Shown in pieces: positions 36,229 to 45,651 of a DNA stretch of 64,000 nt. Below the pieces are notes generated by a model. It worked only from the letters and a program-made list of their open reading frames with translations. It was not told the DNA's origin and ran no database searches. Source of the DNA: Deltaproteobacteria bacterium GWB2_55_19. GTDB taxonomy: Bacteria; Desulfobacterota; GWC2-55-46. The first letter of the stretch is position 1, and the number at the start of each line of letters is the position of its first letter. The DNA lies in NCBI GenBank assembly GCA_001797465.1, contig MGPQ01000010.1:248001-312000 (forward strand), written 5' to 3'. Position numbers and translations under genes: made by a program.

Positions 36229-36265
36229 GAAAGGCCCGGAAGAGATTCCGGGCCTTTCTTGTTTT
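36229..36265 (+). terminator. Intrinsic terminator of the cytochrome c gene
   Basis: 13-bp perfect stem GAAAGGCCCGGAA / TTCCGGGCCTTTC with a GAGA loop, then TTGTTTT. Confidence 0.92.
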
Positions 36266-36386
36266 AAGAGGGCCTGCCGTCCGTCCGGCCTGTTTTAAGG
36301 GTTGCGCTAACCAGGCCGCAGGTTACAAAAATGCTAAAAAACAGGCCAAAAATGCGCTTTTTTCCGCCCCGCCCCCAATGACATTA

Positions 36387-36415
36387 TTGACAAAGCAAGC
36401 GAAATAGACGATAAT
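36387..36415 (+). promoter_or_regulatory. Promoter of the giant activase gene
   Basis: TTGACA (36387-36392), 17-base spacer, GATAAT (36410-36415). The leader to the TTG start is about 155 bases. The rest of the 316-base gap (36261-36576) holds no other feature I can support. Confidence 0.6.
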
Positions 36416-36576
36416 AACATCCGTTTTTTCGATACCCTTTTCAGGCCCCCTTTCTAAAGATTCTTTTGATCCATCTGTTGTTGTTCTGCCCGCGCGCCGG
36501 ATCCGATGAGGGCCCGGCAATGCGAGCGTTATTGCTTTTTAATTTTTCAGTCCATGTTCAATCCCGGAGGTGCAAG

Positions 36577-39500
36577 TTGTCTGGAAGAAAGATTTTCGTA
36601 GGCATAGATATCGGCTCCGTGAGCGCCAATACCGTGGTGCTCGATGAAAATAAGAATCTCCTAGAAGAGCATTATACCCGCACAAAGGGGGAGCCACTTG
36701 AAACCTCTTACGCGGTCTTGAGCGAGATAATAATGCGCTACGGCCAAGGCTCCATCGGGCTCGTGGCGGCGACCGGCTCCGGCGGAAAGCTTATCGCGCC
36801 GTTGATAGGCGCGGGTTTTACGAATGAGGTCATAGCCCAGGCCAGGGCGACCGAGGTCTATCACCCAGAGGCGCGGACCGTAATCGAGATGGGCGGCCAG
36901 GACGCGAAACTCATCTTCCTCGCACCCGACGGCGACTCTGAAAAGCTCAGGATCGCCGACTTCCAGATGAACTCTGTCTGCGCCGCGGGCACCGGCTCGT
37001 TCCTCGACCAGCAGGCGTACAGGCTGGGGCTCACTATCGAAGAGTTTGGCCATCTGGCCTTGAAGAGCGAGCACCCGCCACGCGTCGCGGGCAGGTGCTC
37101 GGTCTTCGCCAAGAGCGACATGATACACCTCCAGCAGATAGCCACCCCCGACTACGACATAGTCGCGGGCCTCTGCTACGCCGTCGCGAGGAACTTTAAG
37201 GCCACGATAGGCAAGGGCAAGGAGTTCATCGCGCCAGTCGCCTTCCAGGGCGGGGTAGCCGCGAACCTCGGCGTCAGAAAGGCATTCAAGGACGTGCTCG
37301 AGCTTGACGAAAAGGACTACATCATCCCCGCGCACTTCGCGTCAATGGGCGCCATAGGCGCCATATACACCTGTCTCGAGCTCGGGAAGGGCATCGGCAA
37401 GTTCAAAGGGGTCGAAGAGCTCCACGCCTATATAAACTCCGGCAGGAAGAACGACAGGTCCCTTGAAAAACTCACCCGTCCGGAAAACCACCCGTCCCAG
37501 AGAAGGTCAGCCGTCGGCTACGCCCTCGACAAGGAGAAAAAGGTAGAGTGCTATCTGGGTATAGACGTCGGCTCCACCTCCACGAACGTCATCCTCATTG
37601 ATAAGGACCTTAAGCTCATAACCAAACGCTACCTCGCGACCGCCGGACGCCCGCTTGAGGCCGTAAGGAAGGGCTTGAGCGAGGTGGCCGAAGAGTGCGG
37701 AGACGCGGTCACGGTACTCGGCGTCGGCACCACCGGCTCCGGCAGGTACCTCTCGGGCGACTTCGTCGGCGCCGACATCGTAAGGAACGAGATAACCGCG
37801 CAGGCCGTAGCCGCCGCCGTCATAGACCCCGGGGTCGACACCATCTTCGAGATAGGCGGGCAGGACTCCAAGTACATCGCGTTGAAGGACGGCGTCGTCG
37901 TGGATTTTGAGATGAACAAGGTCTGCGCGGCGGGCACGGGCTCGTTCCTCGAAGAGCAGGCGGAAAGGCTCGGCATAAGCATAAAGGGGGAGTTCAGCGA
38001 GCTTGCGCTCGGATGCTCTTCGCCGCCGCCGATGGGCGAGAGGTGCACCGTTTTCATCGAGTCCGACATGGTGCACTTCCAGCAGAGGGGCGTAGAAAAA
38101 GACGGGCTTGTCGCCGGCCTCTCATACTCGATAGTCCAGAACTACCTTAACAGGGTCGTCGGCGACAGGCGCATCGGCAACAGGATATTCTTCCAGGGCG
38201 GGACCGCGGCGAACCTCGGCGTCGTCGCGGCCTTCGAGCAGGTCACCGGAAAACCGATAACCGTCCCTGAGCACCACGACGTCACCGGCGCCATAGGCGC
38301 GGCGATACTCGCGTTCCGCGAGATGGCCCCCGGCTCGAAGACGCGTTTCAAGGGCTTTGACTTAAGCAAGAAGAAGTACGAGCTCCAGTCCTTCGAGTGC
38401 AGGGACTGCTCGAACGTCTGCGAGGTCCGCAAGGTCGTAATGGAGGGCGAGGCCCCGCTCTATTACGGCGGCAGGTGCGAAAAATATGACGTAAAGAGGG
38501 AAGACAACAAGCACGGCCATCTCCCGGACCTCTTCAAGGACAGAGAGAAGATACTCTACGGCACCTACACCGGCAAGGTCGCCGGAAAGGACGCGCCGGT
38601 CATAGGCATGCCGAGGATGCTCTTCGTCCACGAGATGTTCCCGTTCTGGAAGGCGTTCTTCGATCAACTGGGCTTCAGGCTCCAGCTCTCCTCGCCGACG
38701 AACAAGGACATCATCAAGAACGGCCTTGAGAAGGTCGTCACCGAGACCTGCTTCCCGGTAAAGGTCGCCCACGGCCATCTGAATGAGCTTATCGCGAAGG
38801 GCGTAAAGAGGATATTCCTTCCCTCTATAATAAATTTGAGACCCACGAAGCAGGGGCAGAACTTCACTGTCCTTTGCCCCTACGTGCAGTCGATCCCGTA
38901 CCTTACAAGGTCGGCCTTCGACTACAAGGCGCTCGGCGTCGAGGTCCTCTCTCCCATAGTTCACTTCAACCAGAAGGACGCCGGCCTTAAGAAGGAATTC
39001 CACGAGATAGGCAGGCTCCTGGGCAGGGACAAGGCGAGTGTAGAGAAGGCGCTTAAAGCCGCGATGGAGGCGTGGGACGAGTTCGGAAGGAAGCTCCGCG
39101 AGCGCGGCAAAGAGGTCATAGACGGCCTTAAAAAAGAGGACACGGCCCTCGTTATAGTCGGCAGGGCCTACAACACGACGGATTCCGGCATAAACCTTGA
39201 GCTCCCGCAGAAGCTCCGCGATATGGGCACCGTCGCGATACCCTACGACATGCTCCCGGTCGATGACGCCATAGACGAAGCGCTCGCCGAAGACATGTAC
39301 TGGAAGAGCGGGCAGAGGATACTCGCGGTCGCCAAGCTCATAAGGAACGACGACCGCCTCTTCTCCGTCTACATCACGAACTTCGGTTGCGGCCCTGACT
39401 CCCTCATCACGCATTTTTATAAGGAAGCCGCGGCGGGGAAACCCTTCCTCCAGCTCGAAATAGATGAGCACTCGGCGGACGCCGGGGCCATAACCCGGTG

Positions 39501-40776
39501 CGAGGCCTTCCTTGACAGCATAAAGAACATCAAGGGGAAGATAAAGATAGACGCCAGGGACAAGGGTATACTCAAGAGGACTAATATCAAGAAGAAGATA
39601 TACCTCCCGTACATGGCCGACGGCGCGTACGCCATAGCCGCGGCCTTCCAGTCCGCGGGCATAGACGCCGAGGTCATGGACATGCCGGACGAGGAGTCCC
39701 TCAAGTGGGGGAGGCGCTACACATCGGGGCGCGAGTGCTACCCCTGCATCATAACGACCGGCGACATGGTCAAGAAGATAAAGGACAAGGACTTCGACCG
39801 CGAGGGGTCCGCCTTCTTCATGCCCTCGGGCAACGGCCCATGCAGGTTCGGCCAGTATAACCGCTACCAGAGGCTCATACTCGACGAGCTTGACTTCAAG
39901 GACGTCCCGGTATTCGCACCGGACCAGGACGGGAACTTCTACAAGGAGCTCGGCGCCGTCGGAGGCAACTTCGACAGGCTCGCGTGGTGGGGCATCCTCG
40001 CCATCGACCTCTTGTACAAGCGGCTCCTTGAGACCCGCCCCTACGAGAAGAACACCGGCGAGTCCGACAAGGTCTACTGGGAGAGCGTCTGGGCCGTCTG
40101 CGACGCCGTAAAGAACAAGAGGTTCCCGGAAAAGGAGCTCAAGGCCGCCAAGGCGGCGTTCAAGCGCGTCCCGGTGAACGCACCGACCGGCAGGCCCGTC
40201 ATAGGCGTAGTCGGCGAGATATATGTCCGTTCAAACCGCTTCACCAACGAGAACCTCGTCGGAAAGCTCGAGGCATTGGGCGCCGAAGTCCGCATGCCGA
40301 CGATCTCGGAGTGGATCTACTACACCAACTTCTGCGCCAAGAGGAAGAACTGGGACAGGAGGAGCTACGGCGACTACTTCCGCACCCTCACCAGCGACTT
40401 CTTCCAGCACAAGGACGAGAAGAAGATGGAGAACATCCTTAACGGCGACCTCAGGAGCGGACACGAGCCCCGCGTCGAGGAGATCATCAAAAAGGCCGAG
40501 GGTTACATACACGACTCCTTTGAGGGCGAGGCCGTACTCAGCGTCGGCAAGGCGCTCGATTACATCGGCAAAGGGGCCCACGGCCTCGTGAACGCCATGC
40601 CATTCACCTGCATGCCAGGCACCATAGTCAACGCCGTATTAAAGAGGCTCCGCGAGGAGAACAGGAACATCCCCTATCTCAACATGGTCTACGAGGGGAT
40701 AGAAGACTCCAACTCCATGACCCGCATGGAGGCGTTCGTCCACCAGGCCCGCGAATTCATGCAGAGAAAGTCATAA
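36577..40776 (+). CDS. Giant fused BadF/HgdC-type activase-dehydratase-like protein (DUF2229)
   Basis: 1399 residues from TTG 36577 (GGAGG seven bases upstream). Two tandem ASKHA ATPase domains start at FVGIDIGSVSANTV and CYLGIDVGSTSTNV (about residue 325). Each has both Fe-S Cys motifs (VCAAGTGSF; GRCSVF and GERCTVF). These resemble activators that inject electrons into 2-hydroxyacyl-CoA dehydratases and benzoyl-CoA reductases. The C-terminal 800 residues are DUF2229 plus a HgdB-like region (FGCGPDSLITHF; SGRECYPCIITTGD; SGNGPCRFGQYNRYQR). The fused family is widespread in anaerobes; its reaction is unknown to me. It is a single-gene unit with its own promoter. Confidence 0.9.
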   Translation: MSGRKIFVGIDIGSVSANTVVLDENKNLLEEHYTRTKGEPLETSYAVLSEIIMRYGQGSIGLVAATGSGGKLIAPLIGAGFTNEVIAQARATEVYHPEARTVIEMGGQDAKLIFLAPDGDSEKLRIADFQMNSVCAAGTGSFLDQQAYRLGLTIEEFGHLALKSEHPPRVAGRCSVFAKSDMIHLQQIATPDYDIVAGLCYAVARNFKATIGKGKEFIAPVAFQGGVAANLGVRKAFKDVLELDEKDYIIPAHFASMGAIGAIYTCLELGKGIGKFKGVEELHAYINSGRKNDRSLEKLTRPENHPSQRRSAVGYALDKEKKVECYLGIDVGSTSTNVILIDKDLKLITKRYLATAGRPLEAVRKGLSEVAEECGDAVTVLGVGTTGSGRYLSGDFVGADIVRNEITAQAVAAAVIDPGVDTIFEIGGQDSKYIALKDGVVVDFEMNKVCAAGTGSFLEEQAERLGISIKGEFSELALGCSSPPPMGERCTVFIESDMVHFQQRGVEKDGLVAGLSYSIVQNYLNRVVGDRRIGNRIFFQGGTAANLGVVAAFEQVTGKPITVPEHHDVTGAIGAAILAFREMAPGSKTRFKGFDLSKKKYELQSFECRDCSNVCEVRKVVMEGEAPLYYGGRCEKYDVKREDNKHGHLPDLFKDREKILYGTYTGKVAGKDAPVIGMPRMLFVHEMFPFWKAFFDQLGFRLQLSSPTNKDIIKNGLEKVVTETCFPVKVAHGHLNELIAKGVKRIFLPSIINLRPTKQGQNFTVLCPYVQSIPYLTRSAFDYKALGVEVLSPIVHFNQKDAGLKKEFHEIGRLLGRDKASVEKALKAAMEAWDEFGRKLRERGKEVIDGLKKEDTALVIVGRAYNTTDSGINLELPQKLRDMGTVAIPYDMLPVDDAIDEALAEDMYWKSGQRILAVAKLIRNDDRLFSVYITNFGCGPDSLITHFYKEAAAGKPFLQLEIDEHSADAGAITRCEAFLDSIKNIKGKIKIDARDKGILKRTNIKKKIYLPYMADGAYAIAAAFQSAGIDAEVMDMPDEESLKWGRRYTSGRECYPCIITTGDMVKKIKDKDFDREGSAFFMPSGNGPCRFGQYNRYQRLILDELDFKDVPVFAPDQDGNFYKELGAVGGNFDRLAWWGILAIDLLYKRLLETRPYEKNTGESDKVYWESVWAVCDAVKNKRFPEKELKAAKAAFKRVPVNAPTGRPVIGVVGEIYVRSNRFTNENLVGKLEALGAEVRMPTISEWIYYTNFCAKRKNWDRRSYGDYFRTLTSDFFQHKDEKKMENILNGDLRSGHEPRVEEIIKKAEGYIHDSFEGEAVLSVGKALDYIGKGAHGLVNAMPFTCMPGTIVNAVLKRLREENRNIPYLNMVYEGIEDSNSMTRMEAFVHQAREFMQRKS

Positions 40777-40787
40777 AGGATATTGGG

Positions 40788-41016
40788 AGGACCTTTTTAT
40801 AAAAAGTGTGCTCGGCGCACGGCCGGTATCAATCGGGGCCATTGAGGCAAAACAGTCCTGAGTCGAAAATTCCGATTTTGCCCGTCCGTCGAGGACCCCA
40901 AACCTTCTCCAAAAATTTTCAGTTCTTCCGCGAAGGCCCCCAATTGAAACCTCCGGGGGCCTTCGCGGAACTAAAAACCACGAAGCGGGCTTGAAAGGTC
41001 CTTTATATAAAGGACC
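40788..41016 (+). repeat. Divergent relative of the hairpin repeat (copy E)
   Basis: About 229 bp with different ends (AGGACCTTT / AAAGGTCCT, the right end forming a perfect 20-bp palindrome at 40997-41016). The interior shares GCTCGGCGCA-GGCC and GATTTTGCCCGTCCG-C-AGGAC with copies A and C. It also contains a perfect 16-bp stem, TTCCGCGAAGGCCCCC and its complement, between about 40926 and 40970. It fills the gap between the activase gene and rmuC. Confidence 0.65.
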
Positions 41017-41059
41017 ATAATATTTTAACTCCCGTTCCCTACTGTCCCTCTGCTGAAAA

Positions 41060-42172
41060 ATGCAACTGCCCCTGACAGCCGTTTTCGTCCTCATCCTTCT
41101 TGCCTTTGCGGGGCTTGTCGTTGCGTTGTGGGCTGTGTTGCGTAAAAGCGGCAATACCAGCGACCTTCAGGTATTACTCGGACAGCAGGACGCGCTCAGG
41201 GCGGAGTTGCAGAGCTCCCTCCAGTCTACCACCAGGCTCGTCACAGGCCAGTTGAACGCTGTAACTACGCAGGTCAACGACCAGCTCTCACGAGTATCAA
41301 GCCAGCTTGACGCCTCCACCGGGCAGATGTCGGCGCGCATGGACAACGCGGCCCGCGCCGTAAGCGATGTAAGGCAGGGGCTCGGCGAGCTGTCGAAGAC
41401 GGCGGAGCGGATATTCGACGTCGGCCGCGACATTTCGAGCCTCCAGGAGATATTGAGGGCCCCGAAGCTCCGCGGCGTCCTCGGCGAGCTCTTCCTGGGC
41501 GATATCTTGAGCCAGTGCATCCCCGGAAGCTATTACGAACTCCAGTATTCGTTCAAGACAGGGGCGCGCGTCGACGCGATCGTAAAGCTCAAGGACGGGC
41601 TCGTGCCCATTGACGCCAAGTTCCCGCTCGAGAACTTCAGGAAGACGCTTGAAGGGACCGAGGAGGCGAGGGCGTCGGCCAAAAAGAGGTTTACGACCGA
41701 CTGCAAGAGGCACATAGACGCGATAGCCTCCTCCTATATACTGCCGGATGAAGGCACGCTCTCCTTTGCCCTCATGTACATCCCCGCCGAGAACGTCTAT
41801 TACGAGACGATAATCAGGGACGAGCCCGGAGAGGATAACCGCCTCCTCGGCTACGCGTTCTCGAAAAGGGTCATCCCGGTGTCCCCGAACAGCTTCTATG
41901 CCTATCTCCAGACTGTCCTCCTGGGCCTCCGCGGAATGGAGACGACAAAAGAGGCGCTCGCGCTCGTCTCCCAGATAGAGGGGTTGAAGGGGGATTTCGA
42001 GAGGTTTACGGCAGAGTTCGACACGCTCGGCAGACACATCACGAATTCCAAGTCCAAGTACGACGAGGCCGCGAGACGCGCCGAGCGGTTCGGCGACCGC
42101 CTCTCGTCGCTTAACGGGCCCGCCGAGTCCATCACGGCCCCGCCCCAGGCGACCATCGCAAAGACCGATTGA
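41060..42172 (+). CDS. rmuC: RmuC family DNA recombination protein
   Basis: 370 residues. One N-terminal membrane helix (about residues 2-27) is followed by a coiled coil and the RmuC nuclease-like domain (GELFLGDILSQCIPGSYYE; RVDAIVKLKDGLVPIDAKFP; AYLQTVLLGLRGMETTKEA). It limits inversions and other DNA rearrangements. PD-(D/E)XK-type residues D and K are in IDAKFPLENF. Of normal length. Confidence 0.92.
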   Translation: MQLPLTAVFVLILLAFAGLVVALWAVLRKSGNTSDLQVLLGQQDALRAELQSSLQSTTRLVTGQLNAVTTQVNDQLSRVSSQLDASTGQMSARMDNAARAVSDVRQGLGELSKTAERIFDVGRDISSLQEILRAPKLRGVLGELFLGDILSQCIPGSYYELQYSFKTGARVDAIVKLKDGLVPIDAKFPLENFRKTLEGTEEARASAKKRFTTDCKRHIDAIASSYILPDEGTLSFALMYIPAENVYYETIIRDEPGEDNRLLGYAFSKRVIPVSPNSFYAYLQTVLLGLRGMETTKEALALVSQIEGLKGDFERFTAEFDTLGRHITNSKSKYDEAARRAERFGDRLSSLNGPAESITAPPQATIAKTD

Positions 42173-42247
42173 CTTGCCTTCGCCTTTTGCATTAATATAA
42201 AAAGTACTGAAGCGGCTGAACAATATTTCCAGAAAAGGGACACGACA

Positions 42248-43270
42248 GTGAAGAAGAAGGCGTACAACGTAGCGATAGTCGGGGCCACCGGGGTCGTCGG
42301 CAAGGAGTTCATCAAAATCCTCGAAGAGAGGAAGTTCCCGGTAGGCGAGTTGAGACTGCTCGCCTCCGAAAGGAGCGCGGGGTCCAGGATCGAGTTCAAG
42401 GGCGTCTACGAGCCCGTCCGTCTGCTTGATGAAGAGACGTTCGAGGGCGTCGACATCGCCTTATTCTCGCCCGGCGCGAGTGTGAGCGCCGTATACGCGC
42501 CCAAGGCCGCAAAGGCAGGCTGCATAGTCGTAGACAACACGAGCCAGTTCCGCATGGACCCGGACGTCCCGCTCGTCGTCCCGGAGGTCAACCCAGGGGC
42601 GATCGCCGGGTATAAAAAGAAGAACATCATCGCCAACCCGAACTGCTCCACCATTCAGATGGTCGTGGCGTTAAAGCCCCTGCATGACAAGTACAGGATA
42701 AAGAGGATAGTGGTATCGACCTACCAGTCGGTCTCAGGCGCGGGCAAGGAGGCGATGGAAGAGCTCTCCGAGCAGGTAAGAAAGCTCTTCAACATGCAGG
42801 AGCCCGAGTCAAAGGTCTTCCCGCACAGGATCGCCTTCAACTGCCTCCCGCAGATAGACTCCTTCCTCGATAACGGCTACACCAAGGAAGAGATGAAGAT
42901 GGTGAACGAGACGAGGAAGATATTCGGCGACGATTCGGTCATGGTGACGGCGACGACCGTCCGCGTGCCTGTTTTCGTAAGCCACTCGGAATCCGTGAAC
43001 ATCGAGACGGAAAAGCCATGTACCCCGGAGGCGGCGAAAAAGCTCCTTTCCAAGGCCCCTGGCGTAACGTTAATGGACGACCCGCAGAAGGGGATATACC
43101 CCATGCCGGTAGACGCCGCGAACCAGGACGACGTATTCGTCGGGCGCATAAGGAAGGACGAGTCCATCGAGAACGGGCTGAATATGTGGATAGTCTCCGA
43201 TAACCTCCGGAAGGGCGCGGCCCTTAACGCGGTGCAGATAGCCGAGGTCCTTATAAAGGACTACATTTAA
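42248..43270 (+). CDS. asd: Aspartate-semialdehyde dehydrogenase
   Basis: 340 residues from a GTG start. It reduces aspartyl phosphate in the Lys/Thr/Met/DAP pathway. The NADP motif is VAIVGATGVVGKEFI; the catalytic Cys is in NPNCSTIQMV, and the catalytic His lies in HSESVNIE. An intrinsic terminator follows. Confidence 0.97.
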   Translation: MKKKAYNVAIVGATGVVGKEFIKILEERKFPVGELRLLASERSAGSRIEFKGVYEPVRLLDEETFEGVDIALFSPGASVSAVYAPKAAKAGCIVVDNTSQFRMDPDVPLVVPEVNPGAIAGYKKKNIIANPNCSTIQMVVALKPLHDKYRIKRIVVSTYQSVSGAGKEAMEELSEQVRKLFNMQEPESKVFPHRIAFNCLPQIDSFLDNGYTKEEMKMVNETRKIFGDDSVMVTATTVRVPVFVSHSESVNIETEKPCTPEAAKKLLSKAPGVTLMDDPQKGIYPMPVDAANQDDVFVGRIRKDESIENGLNMWIVSDNLRKGAALNAVQIAEVLIKDYI

Positions 43271-43287
43271 TCGCTTCAGTATTTTTG

Positions 43288-43317
43288 AATCCCCTCCCTT
43301 TGGGGAGGGGATTTTTT
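43288..43317 (+). terminator. Intrinsic terminator after asd
   Basis: AATCCCCTCC / GGAGGGGATT stem with a short loop, then TTTTTTG. Confidence 0.85.
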
Positions 43318-43338
43318 GTTTAAGAGGTTCCTAATGCC

Positions 43339-43425
43339 CCCTCCCCCTTGATGGGGGAGGGGGTGAAAAACCGATCCCCTCCCATCACTCCCCTCCCGCT
43401 TATCGGATGGGAAGGAGAAAATTTT
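43339..43425 (+). repeat. CCCCTCCC/GGGAGGGG boilerplate repeat
   Basis: C-rich and G-rich blocks around TTGATGGGGGAGGGGGTGAAAA. Variants occur at 49962-50032, 54580-54630 and 55014-55048. Confidence 0.5.
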
Positions 43426-43440
43426 CGAGATGGCCATTTT

Positions 43441-44178
43441 ATGCGGAACATAAGGCTCTTAATAGAGTACGAAGGCACGAACTACTCCGGGTGGCAGGCG
43501 CAGGCCGGGCTACCGACGATCCAAGGCGAGCTCATGAAGGCCGTAAAGGCCCTGACAGGAGAGGACGCGGAGGTCCGGGGCGCGTCCCGTACAGACGCGG
43601 GCGTTCACGCCTGGGCGCAGGTCGCGTGCTTCAATACGGAGTCCCGGATAACCCCGTACGGCATCCTTCAGGGGCTCAACTCCTTTCTCCCCAAAGACAT
43701 CGTGATCAAGGAATCCGAGGACGCCGACGCCTCTTTCGACCCCCGGAGGCGCTCGAAGTCCAAGACATATATCTACAGGATCATAAACCGCAAGTACCCT
43801 TCCGCCATCATGAGGGACTTCTCCTGGTTCGTATTCAAGCCGCTCGACGTCGTGCAGATGAGGCGGGCCTCCTTCCATATGCTCGGCGAAAAGGACTTCT
43901 CGTCCTTCATGGCCGCTGATTCGGACGCGCTCCACTATAAAAGAGAGGTGACCGCCGTCGAGATAGAGGAAAAGGGCGACGGCCTCATCGAGATAGAGGT
44001 AAAGGGGACGGCCTTCCTGAGGCACATGGTGAGGATTATGGCCGGCACTCTCGTAGCCGTCGGCAAGGGGAAGATAGCGCCGGAGGCGGTCGCGCGCATA
44101 ATCGCGGCCAAAGACAGGACGGCCGCGCCCATGACCGCCCCTTCGCAGGGACTATTCCTCAAGAAGATTGAGTATTAA
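43441..44178 (+). CDS. truA: tRNA pseudouridine(38-40) synthase
   Basis: 245 residues from ATG 43441, where homology begins (RLLIEYEGTNYSGWQ). The catalytic Asp is in GASRTDAGVHAWAQVA. FLRHMVRIMAGTLVAVGKG is a further family motif. The longer frame from 43348 runs through repeat DNA and is not needed. Confidence 0.96.
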   Translation: MRNIRLLIEYEGTNYSGWQAQAGLPTIQGELMKAVKALTGEDAEVRGASRTDAGVHAWAQVACFNTESRITPYGILQGLNSFLPKDIVIKESEDADASFDPRRRSKSKTYIYRIINRKYPSAIMRDFSWFVFKPLDVVQMRRASFHMLGEKDFSSFMAADSDALHYKREVTAVEIEEKGDGLIEIEVKGTAFLRHMVRIMAGTLVAVGKGKIAPEAVARIIAAKDRTAAPMTAPSQGLFLKKIEY

Positions 44179-44293
44179 CGCCTATTCCCTCCGCTTCAGG
44201 AATAAAAATACACTTGTTTTTCGCCTCCCCATATAGCATACTTTATACTTGCAAAAAGCCTGAAAAACCCTTTATTTCAACCAGGAAAGTCGC

Positions 44294-45208
44294 ATGGAGA
44301 GGATGGAGCTGACGCTCGGCCCCATATTGTTCGACTGGGGGCGCGGCGAGGTATTGAGGTTCTACGACGAGGTTGCGGACCTTCCAGTCGACCGCGTCTA
44401 CGTCGGCGAGGTCGTCTGCGTTAAAAAGCTCGGGCTCAATCTCGATGACGTTGCGGCCATCATAAAAAAGCTCGAATCCGCAGGCAAGAAGGTGACGCTC
44501 TCATCCCTCGCCGTCGTCTCTAACGAGGACGAGCTCGCCTTCACCCGTCGGCTCGCCGGTCTCCACGGGTCGATTGAGGCGAACGATATGTCGGTCCTTA
44601 ATATCGCTGACGCCTCCGTTAAAGAGGTATTCGCGGGCCCGCATATCACGTCCTACAACGCGCCGTCGATAGAGTTCCTGAAATCCATCGGTGTGGCGCG
44701 CGTCACTTTCCCGGTTGAGCTATCAAGGGAGTCGATGGCCTCTGCGATAAGGGAGACGGGAGTATTCGGCGAGGCCTTCGCCCACGGCAAGGTCCCTCTC
44801 GCCTTTTCCTGGCGGTGCTATACGTCGAGGGCACATGGTTTATCTAAAACCGAGTGCAGGCACCACTGCGCCAAATACCCGGACGGCATGGAGCTTAAGA
44901 CAGTTGACAATGGGCCGGTCTTCACAATAAACGGGACCTCCCTTTTGAGCGCGGACGTATACACGCTCGTGGAGTTCGTCGAGGACTTGAACGAGATAGG
45001 CGTGAGGGCGCTACGCGTCTCGCCCCAGAAGGAAGGGACGAGGGCGATAACCGAGGTGTTTAGAAAAAGGATAGAGGGGCGCCTCGGCCCGGATGAAGGG
45101 CTTGAGAAACTGAAGGCGCTCGGCGATCGTTTCTGCAACGGCTGGTACTCGGGGTCGGCGGGCAAGGACTATATAGAGAGGGCGAGGGAATTGAGCAAGA
45201 CACTCTAA
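44294..45208 (+). CDS. ubiV: Peptidase-U32-family O2-independent ubiquinone hydroxylation protein UbiV
   Basis: 304 residues. The N-terminus LTLGPILFDWGRGEVLRFYD and YVGEVVCVKK are UbiV-like. Four Cys (42, 175, 188, 192) have the C-x12-C-x3-C spacing of the E. coli UbiV [4Fe-4S] ligands (FSWRCYTSRAHGLSKTECRH, then HCAKYPDG). UbiV works with UbiU to hydroxylate the ubiquinone ring without O2. No UbiU is visible in this window. It opens a cluster with UbiK-like, UbiB, UbiE and UbiT proteins. Confidence 0.92.
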   Translation: MERMELTLGPILFDWGRGEVLRFYDEVADLPVDRVYVGEVVCVKKLGLNLDDVAAIIKKLESAGKKVTLSSLAVVSNEDELAFTRRLAGLHGSIEANDMSVLNIADASVKEVFAGPHITSYNAPSIEFLKSIGVARVTFPVELSRESMASAIRETGVFGEAFAHGKVPLAFSWRCYTSRAHGLSKTECRHHCAKYPDGMELKTVDNGPVFTINGTSLLSADVYTLVEFVEDLNEIGVRALRVSPQKEGTRAITEVFRKRIEGRLGPDEGLEKLKALGDRFCNGWYSGSAGKDYIERARELSKTL

Positions 45209-45219
45209 AGGAGGCTACC

Positions 45220-45636
45220 ATGGCTGACATCTTTGACAAGGCAATTTTAATCGGAATGGGCCTTGAGAAGAAGGCGAGAGAGATGCTCGAAGAGCTCCAG
45301 CGGGCCGGCAAGCAGGGGACGGATGAGCGCGCGGGCGTAAAGGCGGAAGAGACAGGCGCGCCTTCTTCCGAGGGGCTCCCCCCGAGGCAGGCGGTAGAGA
45401 ACAAGCTCGTGGAAGACGGCGTTGCCGTATTGAAAGAGTTCCTCGCCTTCGTAAAGGCCGGCAAGGAGAAGCTCGAAAAAGAGGTCTCTTCGTCATCCGG
45501 CAAGGTCTTCGAGAAGCTCCACGTCGCCTCTCAGGACGATATCGACATAATAAAAGAAATGGCGAGGACCGCGAGGGAGAAGGTAGACAAGCTGGAGAAA
45601 AGGGTAGAGGAGCTGGAAGCGAGGCTCGCGAAGTAA
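45220..45636 (+). CDS. Phasin/UbiK-like coiled-coil protein
   Basis: 138 residues. The N-terminal part is helical and charged (LIGMGLEKKAREMLEELQ), the middle is disordered. The C-terminal 40 residues (ASQDDIDIIKEMARTAREKV, then DKLEKRVEELEARL) follow the pattern of the BMFP/YqiC (UbiK) family coiled coil. UbiK assists the Ubi complex in E. coli, and the position between ubiV and ubiB fits such a role. It could equally be a phasin-like protein. It has a clear AGGAGG eight bases before the ATG. Confidence 0.62.
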   Translation: MADIFDKAILIGMGLEKKAREMLEELQRAGKQGTDERAGVKAEETGAPSSEGLPPRQAVENKLVEDGVAVLKEFLAFVKAGKEKLEKEVSSSSGKVFEKLHVASQDDIDIIKEMARTAREKVDKLEKRVEELEARLAK

Positions 45637-45651
45637 CCCCCGCGTCTTAAA

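Noticed and set aside
40771-41154. 127-codon minus-strand frame between the activase gene and rmuC
   Set aside because: It runs through repeat copy E and into the rmuC start on the opposite strand; no family resemblance.
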